From NCBI GenBank assembly GCA_938002625.1, contig CALLAD010000015.1:1-6597 (forward strand): DNA of 6,597 nucleotides, written 5' to 3'. Numbering within the stretch: position 1 is the first letter of the stretch; each line of letters starts with the position of its first letter. A program made the position numbers and the translations under genes. The notes beneath the pieces are model-generated. The model made no database searches, was not told where the DNA came from, and worked only from the letters and a program-made list of their open reading frames with translations. The stretch is from an uncultured Aquificaceae bacterium (GTDB lineage: Bacteria; Aquificota; Aquificia; Aquificales; Aquificaceae). This document shows positions 1-5,939 of the stretch, in pieces.

Positions 1-326
1 AAAGGCTTTCTGGGAAAAGGCTTGATGATTTTCAAATAATAAAGAAAGCAAAGGAAGGGGAATTATCTGCCCTGAAGGCTATTGAAGAATTTAAAGACTA
101 TCTTATTGTAGGTCTTGTAAACTCCATTCACATATTTAACCCAGACCGAGTGGTTCTTGGAGGGGGTCTTATTGATGGAATGGTTGAATTACTTGATGGC
201 TTAGAGGAAAAGCTTAGGGCAATGTGTGAAAGTTTACCAGGCAAATGTTTTAGACTTTCCTTTTCCTCCTGTGCCGAGTATTGTATGGCGAGGGGTGCTT
301 TGGTTTTTAGCCTGATGGAAGATTAA
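1..326 (+). CDS. ROK-family sugar kinase, C-terminal part (5' end outside window)
   Basis: The open frame enters at the left edge (first whole codon at base 3) and gives 107 residues before TAA at 324-326. The middle reads GLVNSIHIFNPDRVVLGGG, the typical late segment of ROK kinases, where a helix is followed by the 'NP..VVLGGG' strand of the actin-like ATPase fold. Family members phosphorylate glucose, N-acetylglucosamine, N-acetylmannosamine or fructose with ATP, and some are repressors. The sugar site, the zinc-binding CxCGxxGCxE motif and any DNA-binding domain would lie upstream, so the substrate cannot be told. Oddity: four cysteines fall in the last 40 or so residues (codons at 225, 246, 270 and 282; spacing C-x6-C-x7-C-x3-C). 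The gene ends 2 bp before the stop of the convergent gene on its right, leaving no room for a private terminator. Family assignment is firm; specificity is unknown. Confidence 0.85.
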   Translation, partial: RLSGKRLDDFQIIKKAKEGELSALKAIEEFKDYLIVGLVNSIHIFNPDRVVLGGGLIDGMVELLDGLEEKLRAMCESLPGKCFRLSFSSCAEYCMARGALVFSLMED

Positions 327-328
327 AG

Positions 329-799
329 TTAAATAAAATCTATGTAGGACCTTTTGGCGATCAATAATTGATACTTCAAAAAGGCAGAAAGCTTATGCAA
401 CTCTTCTGCTATCCTTAGAAAGCTTTGGTAATCATTCCTATTTTTGTATTCCTCCACCATACTTAAAATAGACCTTACCCTGTAAATAGGGTCTTCCTTG
501 GCTATGCCTTGCAAGAATATAGGAGTGGAATCCTCTATTGCGGGCAGTATTAAGCTCATCCAAGATAGAGATTCCAGCAAAAGGCTATAGGTATACTCTT
601 TTGCGTAATCTTCCAAAATATCCTCTTGGGAGCTTATAAACTCTTCCATAAGATCAAGAAGCTCTATGTTATAGTAAAGAAGGTCAAGGGCTGTATCCAT
701 GCTAAGCCTTATTTTTTGATGGCCTGAAAGTAGCATAAGGTTTACCAATTTTTCCTGAAGGGAAAGAAGTTGCTCTATTCTATCCAATATTTCCCTCAT
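329..799 (-). CDS. Unknown helical protein, 156 aa, coupled to hslU
   Basis: I do not recognise this protein. It is predicted by eye to be almost wholly alpha-helical: leucine-rich amphipathic stretches at about residues 1-25, 34-60, 64-90 and 105-150, with many Glu/Lys. It has no cysteine, signal peptide or convincing membrane segment, so it is probably a small cytosolic helical-bundle protein. Its ATG (797-799) overlaps the TGA of hslU (796-798) as ATGA, and no strong Shine-Dalgarno sequence precedes it, so it is probably translated by ribosomes finishing hslU. That makes it the last gene of a three-gene unit. The start is fixed by this overlap and by the early helix [18 protein letters not shown]. 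Its TAA at 329-331 lies 2 bp from the convergent ROK kinase stop. A role as partner or adaptor of HslU is only suggested by position; lineage-specific housekeeping unrelated to HslU is equally possible. Confidence 0.75.
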   Translation of the reverse strand: MREILDRIEQLLSLQEKLVNLMLLSGHQKIRLSMDTALDLLYYNIELLDLMEEFISSQEDILEDYAKEYTYSLLLESLSWMSLILPAIEDSTPIFLQGIAKEDPIYRVRSILSMVEEYKNRNDYQSFLRIAEELHKLSAFLKYQLLIAKRSYIDFI

Positions 800-2142
800 A
801 GTATATATTTGGAAAGCTCTTCATCTTTTACTATACCCTCAAGCTTTGCCCTTACAAACTTTGCGTCTATTATTATCCTTTGACCAAAAAGCTCTGGAGC
901 ATTAAAGGATATGTCTTCAAGGAGCTTTTCCATAATGGTGTGTAGTCTTCTTGCTCCTATGTTTTCTGTACGCTTATTGGCTTCTTCTGCCATGCGGGCT
1001 ATTTCCTCAAGGGCATCTTCTGTAAATTCAAGCCCAACTCCCTCCGTTTTTAAAAGCTCTATGTACTGGATGGTAAGGGCATTCTTGGGTTCTTTAAGAA
1101 TTCTCACAAAGTCTTCTCTTGTTAGCGGACTTAGTTCAACCCTTATGGGGAACCTTCCCTGAAGCTCGGGCATAAGGTCAGAAGGTTTTGATATATGAAA
1201 GGCACCAGCGGCTATAAAAAGTATATGATCTGTCTTTACTGGTCCGTACTTAGTTTTTACAACAGTGCCTTCTACTATTGGAAGTAAATCCCTTTGTACT
1301 CCTTCCCTTGACACTCCGGGACCAACACCGGGCGTTTTTACTGCTATTTTGTCTATTTCATCTATGAATATAATTCCAAAATTTTCTGCCCTGTATATTG
1401 CCTCCCTTGCAACTTCCTCTTGATCTATTAGCTTTTCTGCTTCTTCCGATTCAAAAATTTGAAGAGCTTCCCTTACCTTAAGCTTTCTTCTTCTTCTCCC
1501 TCCAAAACTACCAAGCATGCTTCTTAGTTGTTCTTCTAACTCCTCAAGGCCGGGGGGACCAGCTATACCAATAAGGGGCATAGTTTTTTCTTGTACTTCT
1601 ACTTCAACCAATTTTTCATCAAGCTCGCCCCTTCTCAGTTTTTCTCTGAATTCTTCTCTTTTTCCAGCATCTGGAAAGCTCCTTGTACCAAAGCTAAGCT
1701 GCTGTGGAACAAGGTAGTCTAAAAGCCTTTCCTCCGCCAACCTTTTCGCCCTTTTTCTTACCCCTTGCATTTTTTCCTGCTTTACCATTTGATAGGAAAC
1801 TTCCACAAGCTCCCTAACCATAGACTCTACGTCTCTACCTACGTAGCCTATTTCCGTGTACTTTGTAGCCTCTACCTTTACAAAGGGAGCCTTTATAAGC
1901 TGAGCTATCCTACGGGCTATTTCCGTTTTCCCCACACCTGTTGGACCTATCATAAGCAGGTTTTTTGGTGCCACTTCATCCCTTATATGCTCTGGAAGTT
2001 TTTGTCTTCTCCATCTGTTCCTAAGGGCTATGGCAACGGCCTTTTTTGCTTGTTCTTGACCGATTATATATTTGTCAAGCTCTTCCACTATCCTTTTTGG
2101 TGTTAACTCTTCAAGAAGATCAGAAAGCTGATTCATCATCAT
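796..2142 (-). CDS. hslU: HslU (ClpY), AAA+ unfoldase ATPase of the HslUV protease
   Basis: HslU forms a hexameric ring in the cytosol that unfolds proteins with ATP and threads them into the HslV peptidase. The 448 residues are full length for the family. Visible in order: the N-terminal [16 protein letters not shown] (14-29), Walker A GPTGVGKT (66-73), pore loop GYVG (99-102), the charged I-domain (about 110-240), Walker B IIFIDEID (257-264), sensor-1 region [10 protein letters not shown] (306-315), a candidate arginine finger in ELQGRFP (R330), sensor-2 GARRL (396-400), and the C-terminal tail EELSKYIL, which in known HslU enzymes inserts into HslV to activate it. The intact tail implies a partner HslV exists, though no hslV lies in the window. 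Three tandem ATGs (2142-2134) begin the gene; GGGAG sits 7 nt before the first, which favours that one or the second. The start lies inside the upstream unknown gene (23-bp overlap) and the stop overlaps the next gene by 4 bp. Confidence 0.97.
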   Translation of the reverse strand: MMMNQLSDLLEELTPKRIVEELDKYIIGQEQAKKAVAIALRNRWRRQKLPEHIRDEVAPKNLLMIGPTGVGKTEIARRIAQLIKAPFVKVEATKYTEIGYVGRDVESMVRELVEVSYQMVKQEKMQGVRKRAKRLAEERLLDYLVPQQLSFGTRSFPDAGKREEFREKLRRGELDEKLVEVEVQEKTMPLIGIAGPPGLEELEEQLRSMLGSFGGRRRRKLKVREALQIFESEEAEKLIDQEEVAREAIYRAENFGIIFIDEIDKIAVKTPGVGPGVSREGVQRDLLPIVEGTVVKTKYGPVKTDHILFIAAGAFHISKPSDLMPELQGRFPIRVELSPLTREDFVRILKEPKNALTIQYIELLKTEGVGLEFTEDALEEIARMAEEANKRTENIGARRLHTIMEKLLEDISFNAPELFGQRIIIDAKFVRAKLEGIVKDEELSKYIL

Positions 2143-2587
2143 CTATTTGCTCCCATTCGGTGGTTTCCACTTCAACCTTTTTTACAAGCTCTTCAAGATA
2201 ATTATCAAGATTCTGTGGAAAGGCCTCGGGTTTATATTCAAAAGGCAATACCCTTTCCAGTACTTCTATGGGCGGGTTTCCCATACCCAAAGCAGGTTCT
2301 ATGTTTTGGGGCATATGCCTCCTTGCTTCTATATAGCTTTTTTTATACGCCTCTAAAAGGGCAAGCTCTATGTCGGAAAATCTTCCTATTTCATCGCCAT
2401 ACTCGTAAAGTACTATATCGTAAGCACTATTTTTAAAAGCTTCCCAGTCCACTATTTTTACTATGTATTCCATTCCCTCCCACTCTTTTGTTATAACACA
2501 GCTTTTGTCTCTTAGTTTAAAGGAAACAACATAAAAATCTATCAAATATCTGTCTGCATAAACATCTGGAAAAAAGAAATATTCCAT
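2120..2587 (-). CDS. Unknown protein, 155 aa, upstream of and overlapping hslU
   Basis: I do not recognise this protein. The N-terminal third is rich in aromatic and beta-type residues ([14 protein letters not shown], then [10 protein letters not shown]); a helical stretch follows at about 72-90, then a Pro-rich middle (93-125) and a helix with a strongly acidic tail (about 127-155, ending in DDDESAF). No signal peptide, membrane segment or known catalytic motif is visible. The last 23 bp overlap hslU: the Asp-Asp-Asp codons GATGATGATG supply the three hslU ATGs in another frame, and the stop lies inside the hslU coding region, so termination-reinitiation coupling to hslU is likely. It is probably the first gene of the unit. 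It starts 21 bp from the divergent tsaE start, and no Shine-Dalgarno sequence lies at normal distance (AGGTG is about 16 nt away). The next internal Met is residue 39, so the first ATG is preferred. A function with HslU is conjecture from position. Confidence 0.78.
   Translation of the reverse strand: MEYFFFPDVYADRYLIDFYVVSFKLRDKSCVITKEWEGMEYIVKIVDWEAFKNSAYDIVLYEYGDEIGRFSDIELALLEAYKKSYIEARRHMPQNIEPALGMGNPPIEVLERVLPFEYKPEAFPQNLDNYLEELVKKVEVETTEWEQIDDDESAF
2150..2154 (-). promoter_or_regulatory. Ribosome binding site of hslU, inside the upstream gene
   Basis: On the minus strand GGGAG is followed by 7 nt (CAAATAG) and then ATGATGATG. Spacing is 7, 10 and 13 nt to the three ATGs, so the first is the best fit. 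The site lies within the Trp-Glu codons of the upstream 155-aa gene, whose ribosomes pass over it and stop 20 nt beyond the hslU start. Confidence 0.6.
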
Positions 2588-2608
2588 AGTGTTTATAATA
2601 TAACACCT
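2588..2608. promoter_or_regulatory. 21-bp divergent start region between the 155-aa gene and tsaE
   Basis: This gap holds a perfect -10 hexamer TATAAT on the + strand (2594-2599) and TATATT on the minus strand (2602 down to 2597). If transcription begins about 7 nt past each hexamer, mRNA for tsaE would start near 2606 and for the 155-aa gene near 2590, leaving leaders of about 3 nt. GTGTT (2589-2593) and AACAC (2602-2606) form an inverted repeat flanking the -10 core. I found no good -35 on either side: the expected + strand position reads AAAAAG. No Shine-Dalgarno sequence is at normal distance for either gene. The -10 match is seen in the sequence; promoter activity and the near-leaderless start are inferred. 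Confidence 0.5.
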
Positions 2609-3043
2609 ATGCGTATAATTTCCACTTCTGAAGAGGAAACTATGAAGATAGGAGAAATTATAGGTAGAGCCTTAAAGGGTAATGAAATCCTATGTCTTTT
2701 GGGTGATTTGGGCGCTGGAAAAACTACTCTGGTAAAAGGAATAGCAAAGGGGATGGGCATCTTAGAAGGTTATCAAGTTAGAAGTCCTACCTTTACCCTT
2801 GTAAACCAATATCCTACAAGAAAAGGACCATTAATCCATATTGACCTATACAGGACAAGGGATCTGGATTTTTCCGAATTCATAGGCAAGGGCCTTTTAG
2901 TCATAGAATGGGGAGAAGATTTAGAAATATGCCAGTGCTCCATAAGGTTTATCTTTACAGAAAAGGGGAGAGAATTAGAATTCTTAGGTTGTGAACCTAT
3001 TATCAAAGACCTTGCCTATGGCATATTTTGTTCAAATACTTAA
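2609..3043 (+). CDS. tsaE: TsaE, ATPase for tRNA t6A37 synthesis
   Basis: TsaE (YjeE family) is the small P-loop ATPase that works with TsaB and TsaD to transfer threonylcarbamoyl-AMP onto A37 of ANN-decoding tRNAs. It is usually essential in bacteria. The 144 residues match family size. Motifs: TSEEET (6-11), Walker A GDLGAGKT (32-39; K38 and T39 bind ATP), SPTFTLVN (59-66), HIDLYR (77-82, with the conserved Asp79), and the late IEWGE (99-103) with the family's conserved Trp. The start is supported by the TSEEET segment just after it; an internal Met12 would cut this off. No Shine-Dalgarno sequence is present and the ATG lies 10 nt after a TATAAT, so the mRNA may be nearly leaderless. The last 41 bp overlap the 3' end of the convergent histidine phosphatase gene. 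mtaB, whose enzyme further modifies the same nucleotide, is close by. Partner genes tsaB, tsaC and tsaD are not in the window. Confidence 0.95.
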   Translation: MRIISTSEEETMKIGEIIGRALKGNEILCLLGDLGAGKTTLVKGIAKGMGILEGYQVRSPTFTLVNQYPTRKGPLIHIDLYRTRDLDFSEFIGKGLLVIEWGEDLEICQCSIRFIFTEKGRELEFLGCEPIIKDLAYGIFCSNT

Positions 3044-3614
3044 GCTCAAATCTACCAGAGTTATACCTTAAAAGGGTAAAGCCCGTATTATCCATATGTA
3101 TATTCCATAGGTTTTCAAGTCCCAATCCCAAAGAAAGACAAACCATTGCGTGCAATGTCCCACCATGGGCCACTATAAGTATATTTTCATAAGGGCTTTG
3201 TATTATATCCCATAGAAAGCTTTCCACTCTATCCTTGAACTCTTCCATGTTTTCCTGAGTGGGTAAGGGATTTTTCAAGGGATTAGAAAGCCAAGCCCTT
3301 AAGATTTCACCCTCTTTTTCCATAAGATCCCAGAAGGGTTTACCTTCATATATTCCAAAGGACATTTCCCTTATCCGCTCGTCTACTATTACATCAAGAC
3401 CAAGAACATCACCTACGGTAAGGGCTGTTTTGTATGCCCTTTTTTGTGGTGAAGAGTATATTATCTGGATGTTCTTATCTAATAGCTCTTGGGCAGAAAG
3501 CCTTGCCTGAACAAAGCCAAGGGGAGTTAGGTCGCTGTTTAATCTACCCTGAAATATACCCTTTTCGTTGTACTCGCTTTGGGCGTGCCTTAGCAAATAT
3601 AGGTTCTTTTCCAT
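3003..3614 (-). CDS. Histidine phosphatase (phosphoglycerate mutase-like), possibly phosphoserine phosphatase
   Basis: Branch-1 histidine phosphatase superfamily, 203 aa, cytosolic. Catalytic parts visible: the RHA motif LLRHAQSEYN (7-16; H10 is the phosphate acceptor and R9 binds phosphate), YSSPQKR with R59, the acid/base Glu in REMSFGIYEG (E83), and the second His in VAHGGT (H150). The short length, lacking the long insert of true cofactor-dependent mutases, favours a phosphatase. Candidates are the metal-independent phosphoserine phosphatase described in Hydrogenobacter thermophilus (PspA/PspB), which I recall as similar in size and in a C-terminal Cys-His pair (CH at 199-200 here), alpha-ribazole phosphatase, or a broad sugar phosphatase; motifs alone cannot decide. 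It follows mtaB with no spacer (TAA then ATG at 3614) and has no Shine-Dalgarno sequence, so it is probably co-translated with mtaB. Its last 41 bp overlap the convergent end of tsaE. Confidence 0.88.
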   Translation of the reverse strand: MEKNLYLLRHAQSEYNEKGIFQGRLNSDLTPLGFVQARLSAQELLDKNIQIIYSSPQKRAYKTALTVGDVLGLDVIVDERIREMSFGIYEGKPFWDLMEKEGEILRAWLSNPLKNPLPTQENMEEFKDRVESFLWDIIQSPYENILIVAHGGTLHAMVCLSLGLGLENLWNIHMDNTGFTLLRYNSGRFELKYLNKICHRQGL

Positions 3615-4847
3615 TTACAGCTTTATTTTAATAACGCTACCTACCTTTTCGCTTACTTCTCTTTCTATATTAAGATAGTTTTCTGTCAAAAGTCTATTAC
3701 TGTCTATTATGGTAGCTCTTAGCTCTTTACCAAGGTTTTTCCTATAAAACTCTTCCCTCTTTTTCTTATCTAACTCCTTGAGGATATTCACTCTTTGGTC
3801 TATAACTTTGGATGGGACCTTATCCTTCATTTGACTTGCCTTTGTAAAGGGTCTATCCGAGTAAGAAAATATATGCATATAGGCTATTGGTAGCTCTTCA
3901 AGGGCTTTATAGGTTTCCACAAAATCTTCATCCCTTTCCGATGGGAAACCCACTATTATGTCCGTACCTATGGCTGCTATGGGTCTTTTTGATACTATGC
4001 TTTCAACCAATTTTTTATAATCTTCCATCTTATACTCCCTCTTCATAAGTTCAAGTATCCTGTTAGAGCCGCTTTGTAAGGAGAGATGAAAATGGGGTGC
4101 TATTTTTTCTTCTTCTAAAATAAGGTTCAAAAGCTCCTGATCTATTTCAGAAGGATATAGAGAGGAAAGCCTTATAAGTTCTATTCCCTCCACCCTTATA
4201 AGCTCTTTAAGAAGATTAAACAAGCTTGTTCCCTTATCCCAGCCGTATTGGGTAAGTTGTGTACCAGTAATTACGATTTCTTGAAAGCCTTTGCTTGCTA
4301 AAAGCTTGGCTTCTTCAAGGACCTTTTCTACGGGTACGCTCCTTACTTTTCCTCTGGCGTAGGGAATAACACAAAAACTACAAAAACGATTGCACCCTTC
4401 TTGGACCTTTATAAACGGCCTTGCTCTTTCAAAGTATGTTAATAGCTCAAAGCTTTCAAGGTTTGTCTGCCTAAATACGTTATCTACAAAGACTTTATTA
4501 CTCCTACTTTGCAAAAATTCCTCCAAAATTTCTGCTATTCTGTGTTTATGAGAGTTCCCCACTACCAAATCCGTATCCTTCATAGAAGCAAGAGCTTGCG
4601 GGTTTACCTGCGCATAGCATCCCGTTGCCACTACTATGGCTTTTGGATTTTTCCTCTTTAATCTATGTATAGCTTGACGAGAAGATCTATCTGCCTCCGA
4701 AGTAACGGTGCATGTATTTACTATATAAACATCGGCAATATCCTTGTTATCTACAATTTCGTATCCCTTCTTCCTAAGCTGGTTTAGCATAAATTCCGTA
4801 TCAAAATAGTTGCTTCTACACCCCAAAGTAAAAAGGGAAATCTTCAT
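3615..4847 (-). CDS. mtaB: MtaB, tRNA t6A37 methylthiotransferase (radical SAM)
   Basis: MtaB inserts a methylthio group at C2 of t6A37 to give ms2t6A37 in tRNA, using two 4Fe-4S clusters and S-adenosylmethionine. It is full length at 410 aa. The N-terminal UPF0004 domain has cluster cysteines C10 (TLGC), C46 (NTCTVT) and C77 (ATGCYAQ). The radical-SAM triad CNRFCSFC gives C152, C156 and C159. Further family blocks are ITGTQLTQYG (193-202), HFHLSLQSGSNRIL (252-265), TDIIVGFPSE (295-304) and HIFSYSDRPFTKA (325-337). A short TRAM-like RNA-binding tail follows from about 372. TLGC near the start separates it from MiaB (typically YGCQMN) and RimO (SLGCPKN), although the family's usual TLGCKVN reads TLGCRSN here. 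The ATG at 4847 is fixed by the cysteine motif at residues 8-10. No Shine-Dalgarno sequence is present; the start faces murG across 14 bp. Downstream is the histidine phosphatase, and tsaE, which makes its substrate modification, is about 0.6 kb away. Confidence 0.93.
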   Translation of the reverse strand: MKISLFTLGCRSNYFDTEFMLNQLRKKGYEIVDNKDIADVYIVNTCTVTSEADRSSRQAIHRLKRKNPKAIVVATGCYAQVNPQALASMKDTDLVVGNSHKHRIAEILEEFLQSRSNKVFVDNVFRQTNLESFELLTYFERARPFIKVQEGCNRFCSFCVIPYARGKVRSVPVEKVLEEAKLLASKGFQEIVITGTQLTQYGWDKGTSLFNLLKELIRVEGIELIRLSSLYPSEIDQELLNLILEEEKIAPHFHLSLQSGSNRILELMKREYKMEDYKKLVESIVSKRPIAAIGTDIIVGFPSERDEDFVETYKALEELPIAYMHIFSYSDRPFTKASQMKDKVPSKVIDQRVNILKELDKKKREEFYRKNLGKELRATIIDSNRLLTENYLNIEREVSEKVGSVIKIKL

Positions 4848-4861
4848 GTATATTTAATATA
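4848..4861. promoter_or_regulatory. 14-bp divergent start region with perfect palindrome between mtaB and murG
   Basis: Bases 4849-4861 form a perfect 6-1-6 inverted repeat, TATATT-T-AATATA, filling all but one base of the gap. Each strand therefore carries the -10-like hexamer TATATT (4849-4854 on +, 4861 down to 4856 on minus), 7 nt from its own start codon. Transcription from such boxes would begin at or next to the ATG, giving leaderless mRNAs both ways. Neither gene has a Shine-Dalgarno sequence at normal spacing; the nearest purine-rich runs are 20 nt or more away and inside the opposite gene. No -35 element was recognised. The palindrome is seen; promoter function is inferred, and a regulator site overlapping the promoter is an alternative. 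Confidence 0.48.
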
Positions 4862-5914
4862 ATGAAAATCCTTGTCTCTGGCGGTGGAACGGGTGGGCAT
4901 TTTTTCCCTGCTCTTGCTCTTTTGGAATTTCTAACAGAAAAGGGTATAAAGGTCAAATTTATAGGTTCTCAGAGGGGCATAGAGTACAAGCTTAGGGAGA
5001 GGATACCAGTAGAAAGCCTTTTTTTACCTTCTCACCCCTTTATGGGAAGAAGTTTAAAGGATAAGATAAAGGCGGTAGTAAAAAACCTTAAATCTGCTAT
5101 TGAAATAGCCAAGTTTATAAAAGGTGAAGATAAAGCCATAGTGTTTGGCGGGTATGCAAGCCTTCCCTTAGGCGTTGCTTCTTTTTTGAAGGGAATACCC
5201 CTTTATGTACACGAACAGAACTCAATACCCAGTCAAAGTAACAAGCTTATGTCTAAGTTTGCTAAAAGGATATTCATAACCTTTGAGTACTCAAAAAGGT
5301 TTTTCCCAGCTCATAAAACTATAAAAACCGGATTGCCAGTAAGGAAAAGTCTTTTAGAAGGAAGGAGTATAAGCAAAGAAGAAGCTTTAAAAAAGCTTGG
5401 CCTTGAAAACCTTCCCACTCTACTTGTTATGGGAGGAAGTCAAGGAGCAAGCTTTCTTAATGAAATAGCGAAGGAAATATTTTCCAAAACTGGTTGGCAA
5501 GGAATTCACATAACGGGGGAGCGGGATTATGAGAAAGTAAAGAACCTCTACGAGGAAAAAAAGCTAAAGGTTTTAGCTTTTGCCTTCAGTCATGACATGC
5601 ACTTAATATACAAGGCAAGTACCATAGCTTTAACAAGAGCAGGAGCAAGTTCCATCACAGAGCTTTCTTTGTACGGTATACCCTCCCTGTTTATACCCTT
5701 TCCTTATGCCATTTACGATCACCAATTTTACAACGCAAAAGAAATAGAAGAATTAGGTGGGGGAATTACCCTAAGGCAAGAAGAGGCAAGCTTGGAAAAG
5801 GTCATAGCCAACCTTGAAAGACTTTTATCGGATCTTGAGGCTTATTCCAGTAATATTTCCACTTTTTCAAATCCTGTTGCTTGCAATAGTATAACGGAAT
5901 ATATTTTTGAGTAA
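4862..5914 (+). CDS. murG: MurG, lipid II synthase (UDP-GlcNAc transferase)
   Basis: MurG moves GlcNAc from UDP-GlcNAc onto lipid I to form lipid II, on the inner face of the cytoplasmic membrane, in peptidoglycan synthesis. At 350 aa it has normal length and the two-domain GT-B fold of family GT28. Visible: the N-terminal glycine loop GGGTGGHFFPALAL (7-20) with the proposed catalytic His13, VFGGYAS (94-100), VHEQNSIPS (116-124), the second glycine loop MGGSQGA (190-196), the donor-binding RAGASSITEL (259-268, Glu267 contacting the ribose), and PYAIYDHQFYNA (281-292) with the QxxN pair. The usual ISGLRG-like loop near residue 57 reads LPSHPFMGR, a modest departure. There is no signal peptide, as expected for a peripheral protein. 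The start is set by the glycine loop 7 residues in; no Shine-Dalgarno sequence precedes it. galU follows after 25 bp on the same strand. No other mur or fts genes are nearby. Confidence 0.97.
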   Translation: MKILVSGGGTGGHFFPALALLEFLTEKGIKVKFIGSQRGIEYKLRERIPVESLFLPSHPFMGRSLKDKIKAVVKNLKSAIEIAKFIKGEDKAIVFGGYASLPLGVASFLKGIPLYVHEQNSIPSQSNKLMSKFAKRIFITFEYSKRFFPAHKTIKTGLPVRKSLLEGRSISKEEALKKLGLENLPTLLVMGGSQGASFLNEIAKEIFSKTGWQGIHITGERDYEKVKNLYEEKKLKVLAFAFSHDMHLIYKASTIALTRAGASSITELSLYGIPSLFIPFPYAIYDHQFYNAKEIEELGGGITLRQEEASLEKVIANLERLLSDLEAYSSNISTFSNPVACNSITEYIFE

Positions 5915-5923
5915 TTAACCCTT

Positions 5924-5932
5924 GGGAGGAGG
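5924..5932 (+). promoter_or_regulatory. Strong ribosome binding site of galU
   Basis: GGGAGGAGG contains two overlapping GGAGG cores; the second (5928-5932) ends 7 nt before the ATG at 5940. It fixes the galU start and shows that this organism does use Shine-Dalgarno initiation, in contrast to the four divergent genes here that lack it. The 25-bp murG-galU gap shows no terminator hairpin, so the two genes are probably co-transcribed. Confidence 0.75.
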
Positions 5933-5939
5933 AAAGGCC

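Noticed and set aside
360..372. ATCAAT-A-ATTGAT inverted repeat near the convergent ROK/156-aa junction, considered as a terminator
   Set aside because: It is AT-rich with a one-base loop, has no adjacent T-run and lies within coding sequence; too weak to call a terminator.
1765..2106. 113-aa open frame on the + strand
   Set aside because: It lies wholly antisense to the N-terminal part of hslU, has an odd aromatic-rich composition and no start signal; it is a shadow of hslU.
2120..2587. Calling the 155-aa gene hslV because it adjoins hslU
   Set aside because: HslV is a beta-type peptidase with a Thr right after the initiator Met and the motif TTI/TTV; none of this is present.
2773..3006. 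77-aa minus-strand frame inside tsaE
   Set aside because: Antisense to the conserved TsaE motifs, with no start signal or recognisable product.
3040..3062. Possible terminator at the tsaE/phosphatase junction
   Set aside because: No GC-rich stem followed by a T-run is visible, and the region is coding for the phosphatase.
3615..4847. Calling the radical-SAM gene miaB or rimO
   Set aside because: The N-terminal cysteine motif TLGC and the later blocks fit MtaB rather than the YGCQMN of MiaB or SLGCPKN of RimO.
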